This document shows positions 1 through 6,719 of a stretch of DNA of 43,901 bases, one piece after another; the first letter of the stretch is position 1; each line of letters opens with the position of its first letter. The position numbers were made by a program, and so were the translations under genes. The notes beneath the pieces were generated by a model. It made no database searches, was not told the DNA's origin, and saw only the letters and a list, made by a program, of their open reading frames with translations. The DNA comes from a virus: positions 1 to 43,901 of the IMG/VR virus record IMGVR_UViG_3300033153_008103, one strand, 5' to 3'.

Positions 1-180
1 TATATTGTTGGAAAATTATCATTGCTTATTCCTTTTTATTCACGTTGGATATGTGCTGATAATTTAGGATTAATTCTTGCCGCTGGTTTTCTATTTTTGT
101 TATTTTTAATTATGGCGATAGAAATTTTATTTTTGATTTTTCTTTTTTTAAAAGAAATTTATAATAAAGTTGATTTTTAA
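1..180 (+). CDS. C-terminal end of a membrane protein (partial)
   Basis: The reading frame is open from the first base and ends at TAA 178-180, giving 59 residues with no start in the window. The second half is one long very hydrophobic stretch (starting around LGLILAAGFLFLL) and ends in a short charged tail (KEIYNKVDF). This is at least one transmembrane helix, probably a hairpin of two. The family is not recognised. The gene precedes the promoter at 195-223 and the RNA island. Confidence 0.6.
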   Translation, partial: YIVGKLSLLIPFYSRWICADNLGLILAAGFLFLLFLIMAIEILFLIFLFLKEIYNKVDF

Positions 181-194
181 ATCATAAATTCTTC

Positions 195-223
195 TTGACT
201 TTTTGTTAATAATTTATTATATT
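195..223 (+). promoter_or_regulatory. Sigma70-like promoter of the RNA island
   Basis: TTGACT (195-200) is followed after exactly 17 bases by TATATT (218-223). The same pair with the same 17-base spacing occurs at 35072-35100 and 42978-43006, and all three share a T-rich stretch right after the -35 box. Predicted transcription would start near 230, at the 5' edge of RNA element A1, so this promoter most likely makes a non-coding transcript. No Shine-Dalgarno site or start codon follows closely. Confidence 0.7.
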
Positions 224-356
224 TAACCGAGAAAGCAAAAATCTCCTTGCTTCAGCCGGGAGATGAATGTAATTGCCTGGGACGGGCTATTGTCGAAAGA
301 CAATATTCTGCAACCAGTTTGCAGGGAGCACTTTCCTTTAGGGAAGTGTAGTTCAC
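222..356 (+). ncRNA. Solo omega-RNA-like element, family A copy 1 (A1)
   Basis: This is a structured, non-coding element of about 135 bp. Hairpins in order are 241-264 (ATCTCC/GGAGAT plus GC/GC, loop TTCA), 289-304 (ATTGTC-GAAA-GACAAT), 308-324 (CTGCAA/TTGCAG) and 329-348 (CACTTTCC-TTTA-GGGAAGTG), then TAGTTCAC. A copy at 11022-11158 is almost identical from the first hairpin to the end. Only two substitutions are seen there, and one changes an A-U pair to G-U. The terminal CTTTAGG hairpin plus TAGTTCAC resembles the right end of IS200/IS605 TnpB elements, where the omega RNA ends and its guide begins (inference from family knowledge). No tnpB is present. Any guide would start at 357 (TTAGTTCTTTAATAGAAT). 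The promoter at 195-223 would start transcription at its 5' edge. Confidence 0.6.
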
Positions 357-382
357 TTAGTTCTTTAATAGAATATTTAGAG

Positions 383-563
383 CAGGTAGTCGTCTAAAGG
401 AAAGACATAGATTTATTTAGTTTTGGTATTTTATATCAAAGTTAAATAATTTCTATCCTGAATGACAAATATTGTATAGAAGTGCATATTCTAATATAAT
501 ATGAGTCACGCACCTAAGCAAGGTGTAAAAAGTAGGGTGCGGGTTCAAATCCCGCCTGCCTGA
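383..563 (+). ncRNA. tRNA-like RNA with an insertion of about 100 bases
   Basis: The 5' half reads as a tRNA: acceptor strand CAGGTAG (383-389), then a 4-bp D-arm GTCT-AAAGGAA-AGAC (392-406) with the usual GG. The 3' half reads as a tRNA too: T-arm GCGGG-TTCAAAT-CCCGC (539-555) and acceptor strand CTGCCTG (556-562), which pairs with 383-389 over 7 bp (one G-U), then A563. In between, a stem-loop GCACC-TAAGCAA-GGTGT (510-526) could be an anticodon arm but lacks U33. About 100 extra bases (408-509) fold into local hairpins (422-440, 451-481, 485-503). It is not a normal tRNA. It could be an interrupted tRNA, a tRNA mimic or a decayed gene. Confidence 0.4.
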
Positions 564-576
564 AATATTTAGAATT

Positions 577-739
577 GGGATGAGATAGTGACAGAATGGT
601 AATGCAGACGAATGTCCTGGTGTGCGGGAAAGTCGTACTGACGAGTACACCTAATCAGTTCTTTGAGACCTGGATAGCTTCCGGCGGTAAAAGAACGAAC
701 AGTCAGTTATAAGGTTCGAGTCCTTATCTATCTCATCCC
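577..739 (+). ncRNA. Second tRNA-like structured RNA with expanded arms
   Basis: A perfect 12-bp inverted repeat, GGGATGAGATAG (577-588) and CTATCTCATCCC (728-739), closes the element. Just inside its 3' strand is a canonical T-arm, TAAGG-TTCGAGT-CCTTA (710-726), and just inside the 5' strand is a D-loop-like segment containing GAATGGTAA. The middle, where an anticodon arm should be, instead folds into two large hairpins: 619-650 (GGTGTGC/GTACACC) and 657-695 (GTTCTTT/AAAGAAC, with an inner CTGG/CCGG stem). A 12-bp closing stem is too long for a tRNA acceptor. The family is not recognised. It may be a tRNA-derived or tRNA-mimic RNA transcribed with A1. Confidence 0.38.
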
Positions 740-754
740 TATAATTTATCCTGA

Positions 755-901
755 ATACAAAAGAAAACTTTTCCTTCTATAATAGAAGAGCAAAGGGCAG
801 AGTTAGAATACTATATGAGAAAATACGGTGAAGAAATTGATGCTCATAATTATTATGTGAAAAAATTAAGTAAGGAGAATAAAAATGGAAAAGACAATTA
901 A
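755..901 (+). pseudogene. Probable C-terminal remnant of a gene
   Basis: The frame is open from the stop at 752-754 to TAA 899-901 and encodes a charged helical peptide (for example EEQRAELEYYMRKYGEEID). The only ATG inside is at 815, giving 28 residues, and it has no clear ribosome binding site. The start of the frame (ATCCTGAATACAAAAG) resembles the first bases of RNA elements B1 and B2, so the RNA island may have replaced the 5' part of this gene. It overlaps the start of the next gene by 17 bases. Confidence 0.3.
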
Positions 902-1085
902 AAAATGTCCATTCAGAAAATCTTATGGATTCATTTTTAGATATGAAGATAAGTCATATAAACGTAAAACGGGTTCAAATGAAACCCCATCTCAAATAGA
1001 TGAGACGTTCTTAGATTGTATAGGCAAAGAATGTATGGCTTATATTGAATTTAACGGCAGGGCTTTTTGTAAATTAATGAAATAA
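885..1085 (+). CDS. Small Cys-containing hypothetical protein
   Basis: The protein has 66 residues and starts at ATG 885 behind TAAGGAG. It has four cysteines: one in an N-terminal CPFR motif and three in DCIGKECMAYIEFNGRAFC near the C-terminus. Small phage proteins with this CPF...C..(G)EKC.AY....C layout are common and are presumed to bind a metal, but no function is known to me. The AAA+ ATPase gene follows 12 bases downstream. Confidence 0.7.
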   Translation: MEKTIKKCPFRKSYGFIFRYEDKSYKRKTGSNETPSQIDETFLDCIGKECMAYIEFNGRAFCKLMK

Positions 1086-1097
1086 AGGAGCAATCTT

Positions 1098-2516
1098 ATG
1101 ATAGATATTAAAACCGCAGGAATATTTGCGATGGGTTCGACTTTAGGCGTCTTATGGGGAAAGTTAAAAAGCATTTTTAATTCTCTTCGTTCATTGGTAA
1201 TTGTTAAAGTAGATTTATTTTTTCCAACTTCTTATGCAAAACATTTATGGATCGCTCAAAATTTCTTCTTTCCCATTATAAAAGATAAAAAAATAATTTT
1301 AGTAGATTATATGGGATATAATGAATACAACTCTATTCCTGAAACTATAATAATCAGTCCTCTTTTTTATAATTATAAGGGGTTTGTTTTATATAAGAAA
1401 AAAATCCCTGTTTTTATTAATTTGGATGATGATAATGAAATTCGTTTCGTCTCTTTTTTCTTTTTGAGATTTACAATAAATATAAATAAATTATTAGAAG
1501 ATATTTATGACAAATATAAACAGAGTCATAATTTATATGTAGATAGAAATTCAGAACGATTTTCAATTGAGCATATGGGAGGTACTAAAAATTCTTTGAA
1601 AAAATATCGTGAGACAGATACTATAGAAGAAAAAGAAGCCTCTTCTTATAAGTCTGATGAAAAAAGTGATGCTTCAAAAATAAGAAACATATATTGGAAC
1701 GTAAGAGGAAGACATTATATGGTTTTTAATAAATTCAGATTATATAAAATATTAAAAGGTGATTGGAGAAAAATAGAAAAGATACATCAAAAAACAAGGG
1801 ATGATTTATTGGAAGAAAAATATAATTTATATATTCCGCCAGAATGGAATATATTAATAAAAGATGTTAAATTTTGGAAAGAAAATTATGAATTATTTAT
1901 TAAAAATTCTGTTCCTCATAAACGGGGATGTTTATTATATGGACCTCCTGGTTCGGGTAAATCTATGTTGGTAAGATATGTTGCTGATTTACTTAATATA
2001 CCAGTTTTTGTGTTTCATCTAAATGAATTAGATGATTATTCTTTTAGAAATAGATTTAAAAATATTGGTAATGAGAAAGGAATTTTTCTCATAGAAGATA
2101 TAGATAGTATTTATGACAAAAGAAAAAATATTCATAAAAATATGTTAGGAAATTATGTTAGCTTTGAAACATTGATTAACGAAATTGATGGTGTTGACAA
2201 AATTGCTAGTTTCTACTTCATAGTTACAACCAATAATCCTCAAAAAATAGATAAAGCTTTGATAGATTATAATAAAGAAAAACAAAAAGCAATCATTACG
2301 AGACCAGGAAGAATAGATATTGCTGTCAAATTAGATTATTTAGATGAAAAAGGAAAAGATTTTATATTGTCTCATATCATGAAAGATTATTTTTCCAAAG
2401 AAGAAATTCAAAATAAATATAAAGAGATTAAAAACAAAAAAATGGTAATTGCTGATGTTGTAAATTATGCAATAAAAAATGTTGTAAATAAACAATATGT
2501 AGGAGACCTATTATGA
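1098..2516 (+). CDS. BCS1-like AAA+ ATPase
   Basis: The protein has 472 residues. The N-terminus (about 8-40) is hydrophobic and could anchor it to a membrane. A middle region of unknown fold leads to a C-terminal AAA+ domain: Walker A GPPGSGKS near residue 282, Walker B IFLIEDID near 328-336, sensor-1-like VTTNN, and ITRPGRID near 400-410, which is typical of the BCS1/Vps4-type AAA group. ATP-driven remodelling or translocation of a protein substrate is expected. The substrate is unknown. It starts behind AAGGAG and its TGA overlaps the ATG of the next gene (ATGA), so the two are probably co-translated and may work together. Confidence 0.85.
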   Translation: MIDIKTAGIFAMGSTLGVLWGKLKSIFNSLRSLVIVKVDLFFPTSYAKHLWIAQNFFFPIIKDKKIILVDYMGYNEYNSIPETIIISPLFYNYKGFVLYKKKIPVFINLDDDNEIRFVSFFFLRFTININKLLEDIYDKYKQSHNLYVDRNSERFSIEHMGGTKNSLKKYRETDTIEEKEASSYKSDEKSDASKIRNIYWNVRGRHYMVFNKFRLYKILKGDWRKIEKIHQKTRDDLLEEKYNLYIPPEWNILIKDVKFWKENYELFIKNSVPHKRGCLLYGPPGSGKSMLVRYVADLLNIPVFVFHLNELDDYSFRNRFKNIGNEKGIFLIEDIDSIYDKRKNIHKNMLGNYVSFETLINEIDGVDKIASFYFIVTTNNPQKIDKALIDYNKEKQKAIITRPGRIDIAVKLDYLDEKGKDFILSHIMKDYFSKEEIQNKYKEIKNKKMVIADVVNYAIKNVVNKQYVGDLL

Positions 2517-3100
2517 GTAAAAAAACAAAAAAAGAATTTGAAAAGGCTGTAAATCGTGTCTATAATGAGTTATCTAATATGTCCCAATCTGAGTTCAAGA
2601 AGTTATTAGATGACCATAAGATTGGAGATATTTATTATATCATACGAGATAAAATGCGAACAGTATCATTGGATAATATGAAGATAGATAATAGAAAAGA
2701 AAACAAATATAAAAACGAAATTAAAAAGTTACGAAAGAAGGCAAAGAAATTAGGAGTAGTTTATATTGAAACTTTTGGGGATATTTCTAAAGATGAAGAG
2801 ATTAGGGGATTAGAATATTGTCTTGATTATATAGAAAAAGATTTAACTACAGATGCGGTATCTGAAGAAACTAAAAAAGAGATAAATGGAAATCCTCTCA
2901 TAAGAGATAAAAGTGGAAACTATAATAGTACAGATGCTTTTGTGACTTTTGTATATCTTTTAGGGAGAGATTATTTATCATTAGGAAAAATACAAGAAGC
3001 ATTAAACATATCTGTTAATCCCAATAAACGAAATATTAAATTTTCTAATGGTTGGCTTGCTAAATATGCCGAGTATGTTGTGAATAAATTAAAGGAGTAA
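2513..3100 (+). CDS. Lys-rich helical protein of unknown function, coupled to the AAA+ ATPase
   Basis: The protein has 195 residues and starts at an ATGA overlap with the AAA+ gene. It is rich in Lys/Glu and predicted to be mainly helical (for example YKNEIKKLRKKAKKLG), with a more ordered C-terminal half (about 120-190) that has a helix-turn-helix-like look (LSLGKIQEALNISVNPNKR). No family is recognised. Coupled translation suggests it is a partner or substrate adaptor of the ATPase, which is inference. Confidence 0.7.
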   Translation: MSKKTKKEFEKAVNRVYNELSNMSQSEFKKLLDDHKIGDIYYIIRDKMRTVSLDNMKIDNRKENKYKNEIKKLRKKAKKLGVVYIETFGDISKDEEIRGLEYCLDYIEKDLTTDAVSEETKKEINGNPLIRDKSGNYNSTDAFVTFVYLLGRDYLSLGKIQEALNISVNPNKRNIKFSNGWLAKYAEYVVNKLKE

Positions 3101-3102
3101 TT

Positions 3103-3456
3103 ATGAAAAAAAAGAAAAATGAACCAGATAAATCAATTGAACTTCCGAAAATGAAACACGTTCTTTGGGAATGTGGAACATCTTGTATAATCTGTGGACA
3201 GTATTTTTATAGAACATACCAAAGCAAATATTGGAGTAAAATCTGTTCTGAATGTATAGAAATGGGAGCGGAACAAAAACTTGATGAGAGGATCGAAGAA
3301 TTAAAATACACATCAACTTTAAAATTGAGATTGAATTTATTGAACATTTGCAATCCGTTAATTCGTTATGCAAGTAAATATATACTTCAAGAACGTAGTT
3401 ACCAGAGGGTTGATAGTCATTACAAATCCGTAAGAAAGAATATTTTGAAAAAATAA
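3103..3456 (+). CDS. Small zinc-finger-like protein
   Basis: The protein has 117 residues behind AAGGAG (3093-3098). Cysteines are arranged CGTSCIICGQYF...ICSECIE (residues about 24-60), a likely four-Cys zinc site. The remaining part is basic and helical. The function is unknown. It is in the same run of short early genes as its neighbours. Confidence 0.65.
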   Translation: MKKKKNEPDKSIELPKMKHVLWECGTSCIICGQYFYRTYQSKYWSKICSECIEMGAEQKLDERIEELKYTSTLKLRLNLLNICNPLIRYASKYILQERSYQRVDSHYKSVRKNILKK

Positions 3457-3476
3457 TAAATAAATAGGAGAAATAA

Positions 3477-3629
3477 ATGAAAGTAAAAGCATTTACATTT
3501 CTAACTACGAAGGAAATGGAAGATACCTTAAATACATGGTTAGAAACAAATTTTACAATTAAGATTGCATTCATTGCACAAAGTGAAGACGAAGAGAACA
3601 TTAGAGTCTCAATATGGTATACAGAATAG
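3477..3629 (+). CDS. Small protein resembling the Cse60/short ferredoxin-like family
   Basis: The gene encodes 50 residues, ATG 3477 to TAG 3627-3629, with AGGAG 9 bases before the start. The sequence begins MKVKAFTFLTTKEMEDTLNTW and ends in a strand-like VSIWYTE. This beta-helix-beta pattern resembles the small sporulation-related Cse60 family found in firmicutes and phages. The function is unknown. The resemblance is from memory of the family pattern and was not tested. Confidence 0.6.
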   Translation: MKVKAFTFLTTKEMEDTLNTWLETNFTIKIAFIAQSEDEENIRVSIWYTE

Positions 3630-3638
3630 TGGGGTTAA

Positions 3639-3977
3639 ATGAACACAGAATGGTTGAAGAACTTGAAACATTCAATAGTAGTTGGAAGGAAGAGAACGTA
3701 TAAAGACTACTTAAATTTTATGAGAATGATTAATAAATTAAAAGGAGTGAACAAAATGAAAAAACAGGTAGAGAAACGAAAACCAAGAAAACAAAAGGAT
3801 TATGTTGAAACAACACTAATAGACGAAAATAAAATGCTTTTGTTACAGATAATTCTTTTAATCTCTATGTTTTTTGATACTAATGTTACACTTGTTGCAA
3901 TAGGTCTAACAATAAATTACTGGTTATACAGACTTGTAAAAAATAGGAATAAGACGAACAAGGGGGAGAAAAAATGA
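3639..3977 (+). CDS. Small membrane protein
   Basis: The protein has 112 residues from ATG 3639, weakly preceded by GGGG. A second possible start, ATG 3756, lies behind AAAGGAGTG and would give 73 residues with a better ribosome binding site. The N-terminal part is very basic. Residues about 68-100 form two close hydrophobic segments (MLLLQIILLISMFF and TLVAIGLTINYWLY), consistent with a two-helix membrane protein. It overlaps the next gene by 4 bases. Function unknown. Confidence 0.6.
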   Translation: MNTEWLKNLKHSIVVGRKRTYKDYLNFMRMINKLKGVNKMKKQVEKRKPRKQKDYVETTLIDENKMLLLQIILLISMFFDTNVTLVAIGLTINYWLYRLVKNRNKTNKGEKK

Positions 3978-4198
3978 AGATACAGGCAATAAAGTGTCCC
4001 AATTGCGGAGATATAATTTATTCTCTACATAGACATGATTTTCAAAAATGCAAATGTGGAAAAATATACATTGATGGTGGATTTGACTATACTCGTATAG
4101 GATGTTCCACCGATATTGACCCACATAAAATCGAATATATCACAATTAAAAGAACTAAGAAACAATTGGATAAAGAAATAAAGGAGAGAGATAATTAA
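3974..4198 (+). CDS. Zinc-ribbon protein with HDF motif
   Basis: The protein has 74 residues, starting at an ATGA overlap with the previous gene, behind GGGGGAG. It shows CPNCGDIIYSLHRHDFQKCKCG followed by a DGGFDYTRIG stretch. This combination (CPNCGD..YS..RHDF..C.CG...DGG.DY.R) is a recurrent small phage protein of unknown function. Four cysteines suggest one bound zinc. Confidence 0.75.
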   Translation: MKIQAIKCPNCGDIIYSLHRHDFQKCKCGKIYIDGGFDYTRIGCSTDIDPHKIEYITIKRTKKQLDKEIKERDN

Positions 4199-4752
4199 TG
4201 AAAAAGATAACAACTATAACATCTATAATCGTATTATTATTTCTAATATTTGTTGTAATAGAAATGATTTTTGCCCCACAAAAGAAAGCCAAATATTTTA
4301 TCAACAATTTTATATACATTACTAAAGAAAAAATGGTAATGTCCTATCAGGGATTGTTCAATATAAAGATAAATCAACCGGCATTTTATATACAATATTC
4401 AAATGGAAAACATCAGATATTTAAATATCCTGATGTTGTAGTATTAAGTAAATCAAGTAACGCCAATTACAGAAAAGTGGCAACCTACTTAATGTGGAAA
4501 TTTGTCAGAAACAAACAATTTCTTGCTAAATACTTTAACTATATTCCATACCAATTATTATATGTAACGAATTCATTTACATTCAATAAATACGAAATAG
4601 ATGGATTTATATTTCTAAATGAAGTAAATACGACAGGCGGAGAATGGTGTTGGGGTATAAATGGTATTCCAAGTGAATCAAATAATATATTTATAAACTC
4701 TGAAATGATTAACAATTGTATAGTTGTTACAAATTTTAGGAGGTTACCATAA
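4198..4752 (+). CDS. Membrane-anchored hypothetical protein
   Basis: The protein has 184 residues. Its ATG overlaps the TAA of the previous gene (TAATG) and AGGAGAG lies 8 bases upstream. Residues about 5-26 form one hydrophobic helix with positive residues before it, giving a signal anchor with the rest outside. The outer part is rich in aromatic residues, Asn and beta-strand-like segments. No family is recognised. Confidence 0.6.
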   Translation: MKKITTITSIIVLLFLIFVVIEMIFAPQKKAKYFINNFIYITKEKMVMSYQGLFNIKINQPAFYIQYSNGKHQIFKYPDVVVLSKSSNANYRKVATYLMWKFVRNKQFLAKYFNYIPYQLLYVTNSFTFNKYEIDGFIFLNEVNTTGGEWCWGINGIPSESNNIFINSEMINNCIVVTNFRRLP

Positions 4753-4779
4753 ATCATATTAAAAATGGAGGTCAGTTGA

Positions 4780-5010
4780 ATGCCAATATATGAATACAAA
4801 TGTGACAAATGTAATTTAGTAAAAGAAGCAACACATAAAATGAATGAGAAACCTATAATAAAATGTGACAAATGCCATAAAAAGATGAGAAGGATTTTTT
4901 CAGTGGCAGGAATTAAATTTGTTGGTCCAGGATTTTATACTAATGATTATAAAGATTTAAAAAAGGTACATCCAGAAGCCGTTGAAGCCCACGAAAAAGG
5001 AATTATATAA
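4780..5010 (+). CDS. FmdB-family zinc-ribbon protein
   Basis: The protein has 76 residues behind GGAGGTCAG. It starts MPIYEYKCDKC and has a second pair CDKCHKKM near residue 29, followed by a GPGFYTNDYK tail. This is the FmdB/CxxC putative regulatory family, small single-zinc-ribbon proteins whose molecular role is not settled. It is the last gene before the virion block. The 115 bases that follow (5011-5125) are about 85% A+T, and nothing firm can be seen in them beyond the ribosome binding site for the next gene. Confidence 0.85.
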   Translation: MPIYEYKCDKCNLVKEATHKMNEKPIIKCDKCHKKMRRIFSVAGIKFVGPGFYTNDYKDLKKVHPEAVEAHEKGII

Positions 5011-5125
5011 AATAAAAAATAATAAAAACGACAAATAAAAATATATTATTAGAAAATAGATAAAACTTAAAAAAGAAAAAACTTACCAATTTTTAAACTC
5101 CCGATATAAGTTAAGGAGAATTGAT

Positions 5126-5509
5126 ATGCCAGATTATACTTTACAAGATTTTGTGATAGATACAACAGAACAAATATTAGAAATAACGCCAGTGGATAAA
5201 TATTTAAAAAGTAGTATTTTTGTTATTAATAAAGGAGATAAGACGGTAACCGTCAGGATTTATGGTTCTCCTACTGGGGCAACCATTGAAAAATTTGCTT
5301 CATATAAATCTGGTTATGAAAAATATTCACAGTCTGAAATAAATCTTCATTATATTCTTATAGCACAATTTAATGTGTCTCCTAATGATAATCATTATTT
5401 AGATTTAAGTGATTATGTTTTCGATTATTTCAAAATAACAGCAGAGACAGGTTCTGGCGAAACTACGATTAATTATAAAATTCAAAAAGCCTATTCAATG
5501 TTAGCATAA
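5126..5509 (+). CDS. Hypothetical virion-associated protein
   Basis: The protein has 127 residues behind AAGGAG. It is rich in alternating hydrophobic and polar residues, as in beta-sandwich proteins, with no Cys and no recognised motif. It is the first gene of a run that leads straight into fibre proteins (spacing 12 bases or less), so it is probably a virion or fibre-related protein. The assignment rests on position only. Confidence 0.5.
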   Translation: MPDYTLQDFVIDTTEQILEITPVDKYLKSSIFVINKGDKTVTVRIYGSPTGATIEKFASYKSGYEKYSQSEINLHYILIAQFNVSPNDNHYLDLSDYVFDYFKITAETGSGETTINYKIQKAYSMLA

Positions 5510-5521
5510 AGGAGTTTAAAA

Positions 5522-5773
5522 ATGCAAGGTGTATTTCCAAGCAACGTTATTCAAGATTTTTTAGATGCATTCCATGAAATTATTGTTGTTGAAAGTGCTG
5601 ATATGGTAGAAGTTTCAACCCAACGAATAGCACAGAAAATGAAAGATGAAGCAAAAAAAACAATATGGATAGAAATTACAATAGGAAAAAATGCAGGTGG
5701 GGATATTATATATGCAAAACAAACTTACAGGGGGAAAGATAAACCATCCTGGATCCCCGCAGGATTAGAATAA
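5522..5773 (+). CDS. Small hypothetical protein in the virion block
   Basis: The protein has 83 residues behind AAGGAG. The N-terminal half is helical (VIQDFLDAFHEIIVV) and the C-terminal half ends GKDKPSWIPAGLE. It lies one base before the next gene, so the three genes 5522-9166 are probably translated from one mRNA. No family recognised. Confidence 0.5.
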   Translation: MQGVFPSNVIQDFLDAFHEIIVVESADMVEVSTQRIAQKMKDEAKKTIWIEITIGKNAGGDIIYAKQTYRGKDKPSWIPAGLE

Positions 5774-5774
5774 A

Positions 5775-6719
5775 ATGAGTTTGATTAAATATATAAAAGA
5801 ACATTTAATATTTGGCTCAACTTTTGGAGGAGGTATTCCTGTTTCTCATGTCCCTCGATTTTGGGCATATCAAGATTTTTCTTCTATAACTGGTACGAAT
5901 TTAACAATAACTCAAAATGAAAATGCCACTTCATCATATACTCCTAACAATAGTCAGATAGTATCAAATTCGGTTGTTATAACAGATACCAACGGAAAAT
6001 CTATTTATACTGGAACTACTAGATTATTTTCAAGTAGAGTATATGCTTCTAATACAAATCAAAATGTTACTCTGAATGCCGTTCCTAATAATATTTGGTC
6101 TCCTTTTAGAATTTGGTATTTAATAGAATCTTCTTTCAAACCTGATGGAAGAATTGAAGCACCGAAATTTGTTACTAAACAAAGATTAGAAATGCTAAAT
6201 GCCACTTATGTTGATCAAACAGGGGATACTATGTATGGCAATTTAGATATGAATTCTAATCAACTAACAAATCTTCCTTCTCCTATTTCAAATGGAGAAC
6301 CTCTTATTTATGGTAATGCAGATGATGTTTATTTTTATGATACTACAAGAAGCAAAATATTATCAGTTTCTTGCATAGCAACTATAGCAGGAAACAACAA
6401 TACTAATGTTACAAATCAATATTTAAAACAGGTTGATGGTATATATACAAATATAAATGGATTTCTATTGCCCAATAATACAACACTGGTTTGCATAGTT
6501 GCATCATCAAAGATTGGAATAAATGCGACATGGACAGCAGAAATAAGAAAGAACGGTTCACCGACAGTTATAGATTCAATAACAATTACAAACTCAGACA
6601 GAGCGTATGACTCAACCAAAAATACTGATTTTAATGCAGGAGATATTATTGAGATATATATGAACGGAACAGGAATTAATAGTCCAAAAGTAATACTACA
6701 TCTTAGGAGACGTAAATAA
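5775..6719 (+). CDS. Tail-fibre-like protein
   Basis: The protein has 314 residues. The N-terminus is a short charged helix. The middle is Thr/Asn/Ser-rich beta sequence. Residues about 150-165 read QTGDTMYGNLDMNSNQLTNL, the familiar short repeat (GDTM.GNLDMN.N.ITNL) of phage fibres that often precedes a trimeric region. The C-terminal part (about 185-314) looks like a compact beta domain with a receptor-binding feel. Its TAA overlaps the ATG of the next, larger fibre gene. Host-surface binding is an inference from the fibre motif. Confidence 0.7.
   Translation: MSLIKYIKEHLIFGSTFGGGIPVSHVPRFWAYQDFSSITGTNLTITQNENATSSYTPNNSQIVSNSVVITDTNGKSIYTGTTRLFSSRVYASNTNQNVTLNAVPNNIWSPFRIWYLIESSFKPDGRIEAPKFVTKQRLEMLNATYVDQTGDTMYGNLDMNSNQLTNLPSPISNGEPLIYGNADDVYFYDTTRSKILSVSCIATIAGNNNTNVTNQYLKQVDGIYTNINGFLLPNNTTLVCIVASSKIGINATWTAEIRKNGSPTVIDSITITNSDRAYDSTKNTDFNAGDIIEIYMNGTGINSPKVILHLRRRK

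Noticed and set aside
383-460. Ordinary short tRNA ending at CTATCCTG
   Set aside because: The acceptor would need a bulged base and there is no T-arm at the right place, whereas the T-arm at 539-555 with CTGCCTG is canonical.
383-563. tmRNA
   Set aside because: It is far too short, lacks the usual GGGG start and has no tag reading frame.
627-650. Possible hammerhead ribozyme core (GAAA ... CTGACGA)
   Set aside because: Only six bases separate GAAA from CTGACGA, so stems III and I cannot form in any of the three hammerhead arrangements.
453-650. Open frame on the minus strand across the RNA island
   Set aside because: It runs antisense through both tRNA-like RNAs, has no ribosome binding site and looks like chance.
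658-710. Group I intron P7-like pairing (GACCTG with CAGTC)
   Set aside because: The 5' strand lies inside a better hairpin (657-695), no P3/P4/P6 core could be drawn, and the whole element is too short for a group I intron plus a tRNA.
748-790. Third copy of family B start (TTTATCCTGAATACAAAAG)
   Set aside because: Only about the first 20-30 bases resemble B1 and B2. The later hairpins and TAGTTCAC are missing, so it is at most a remnant.
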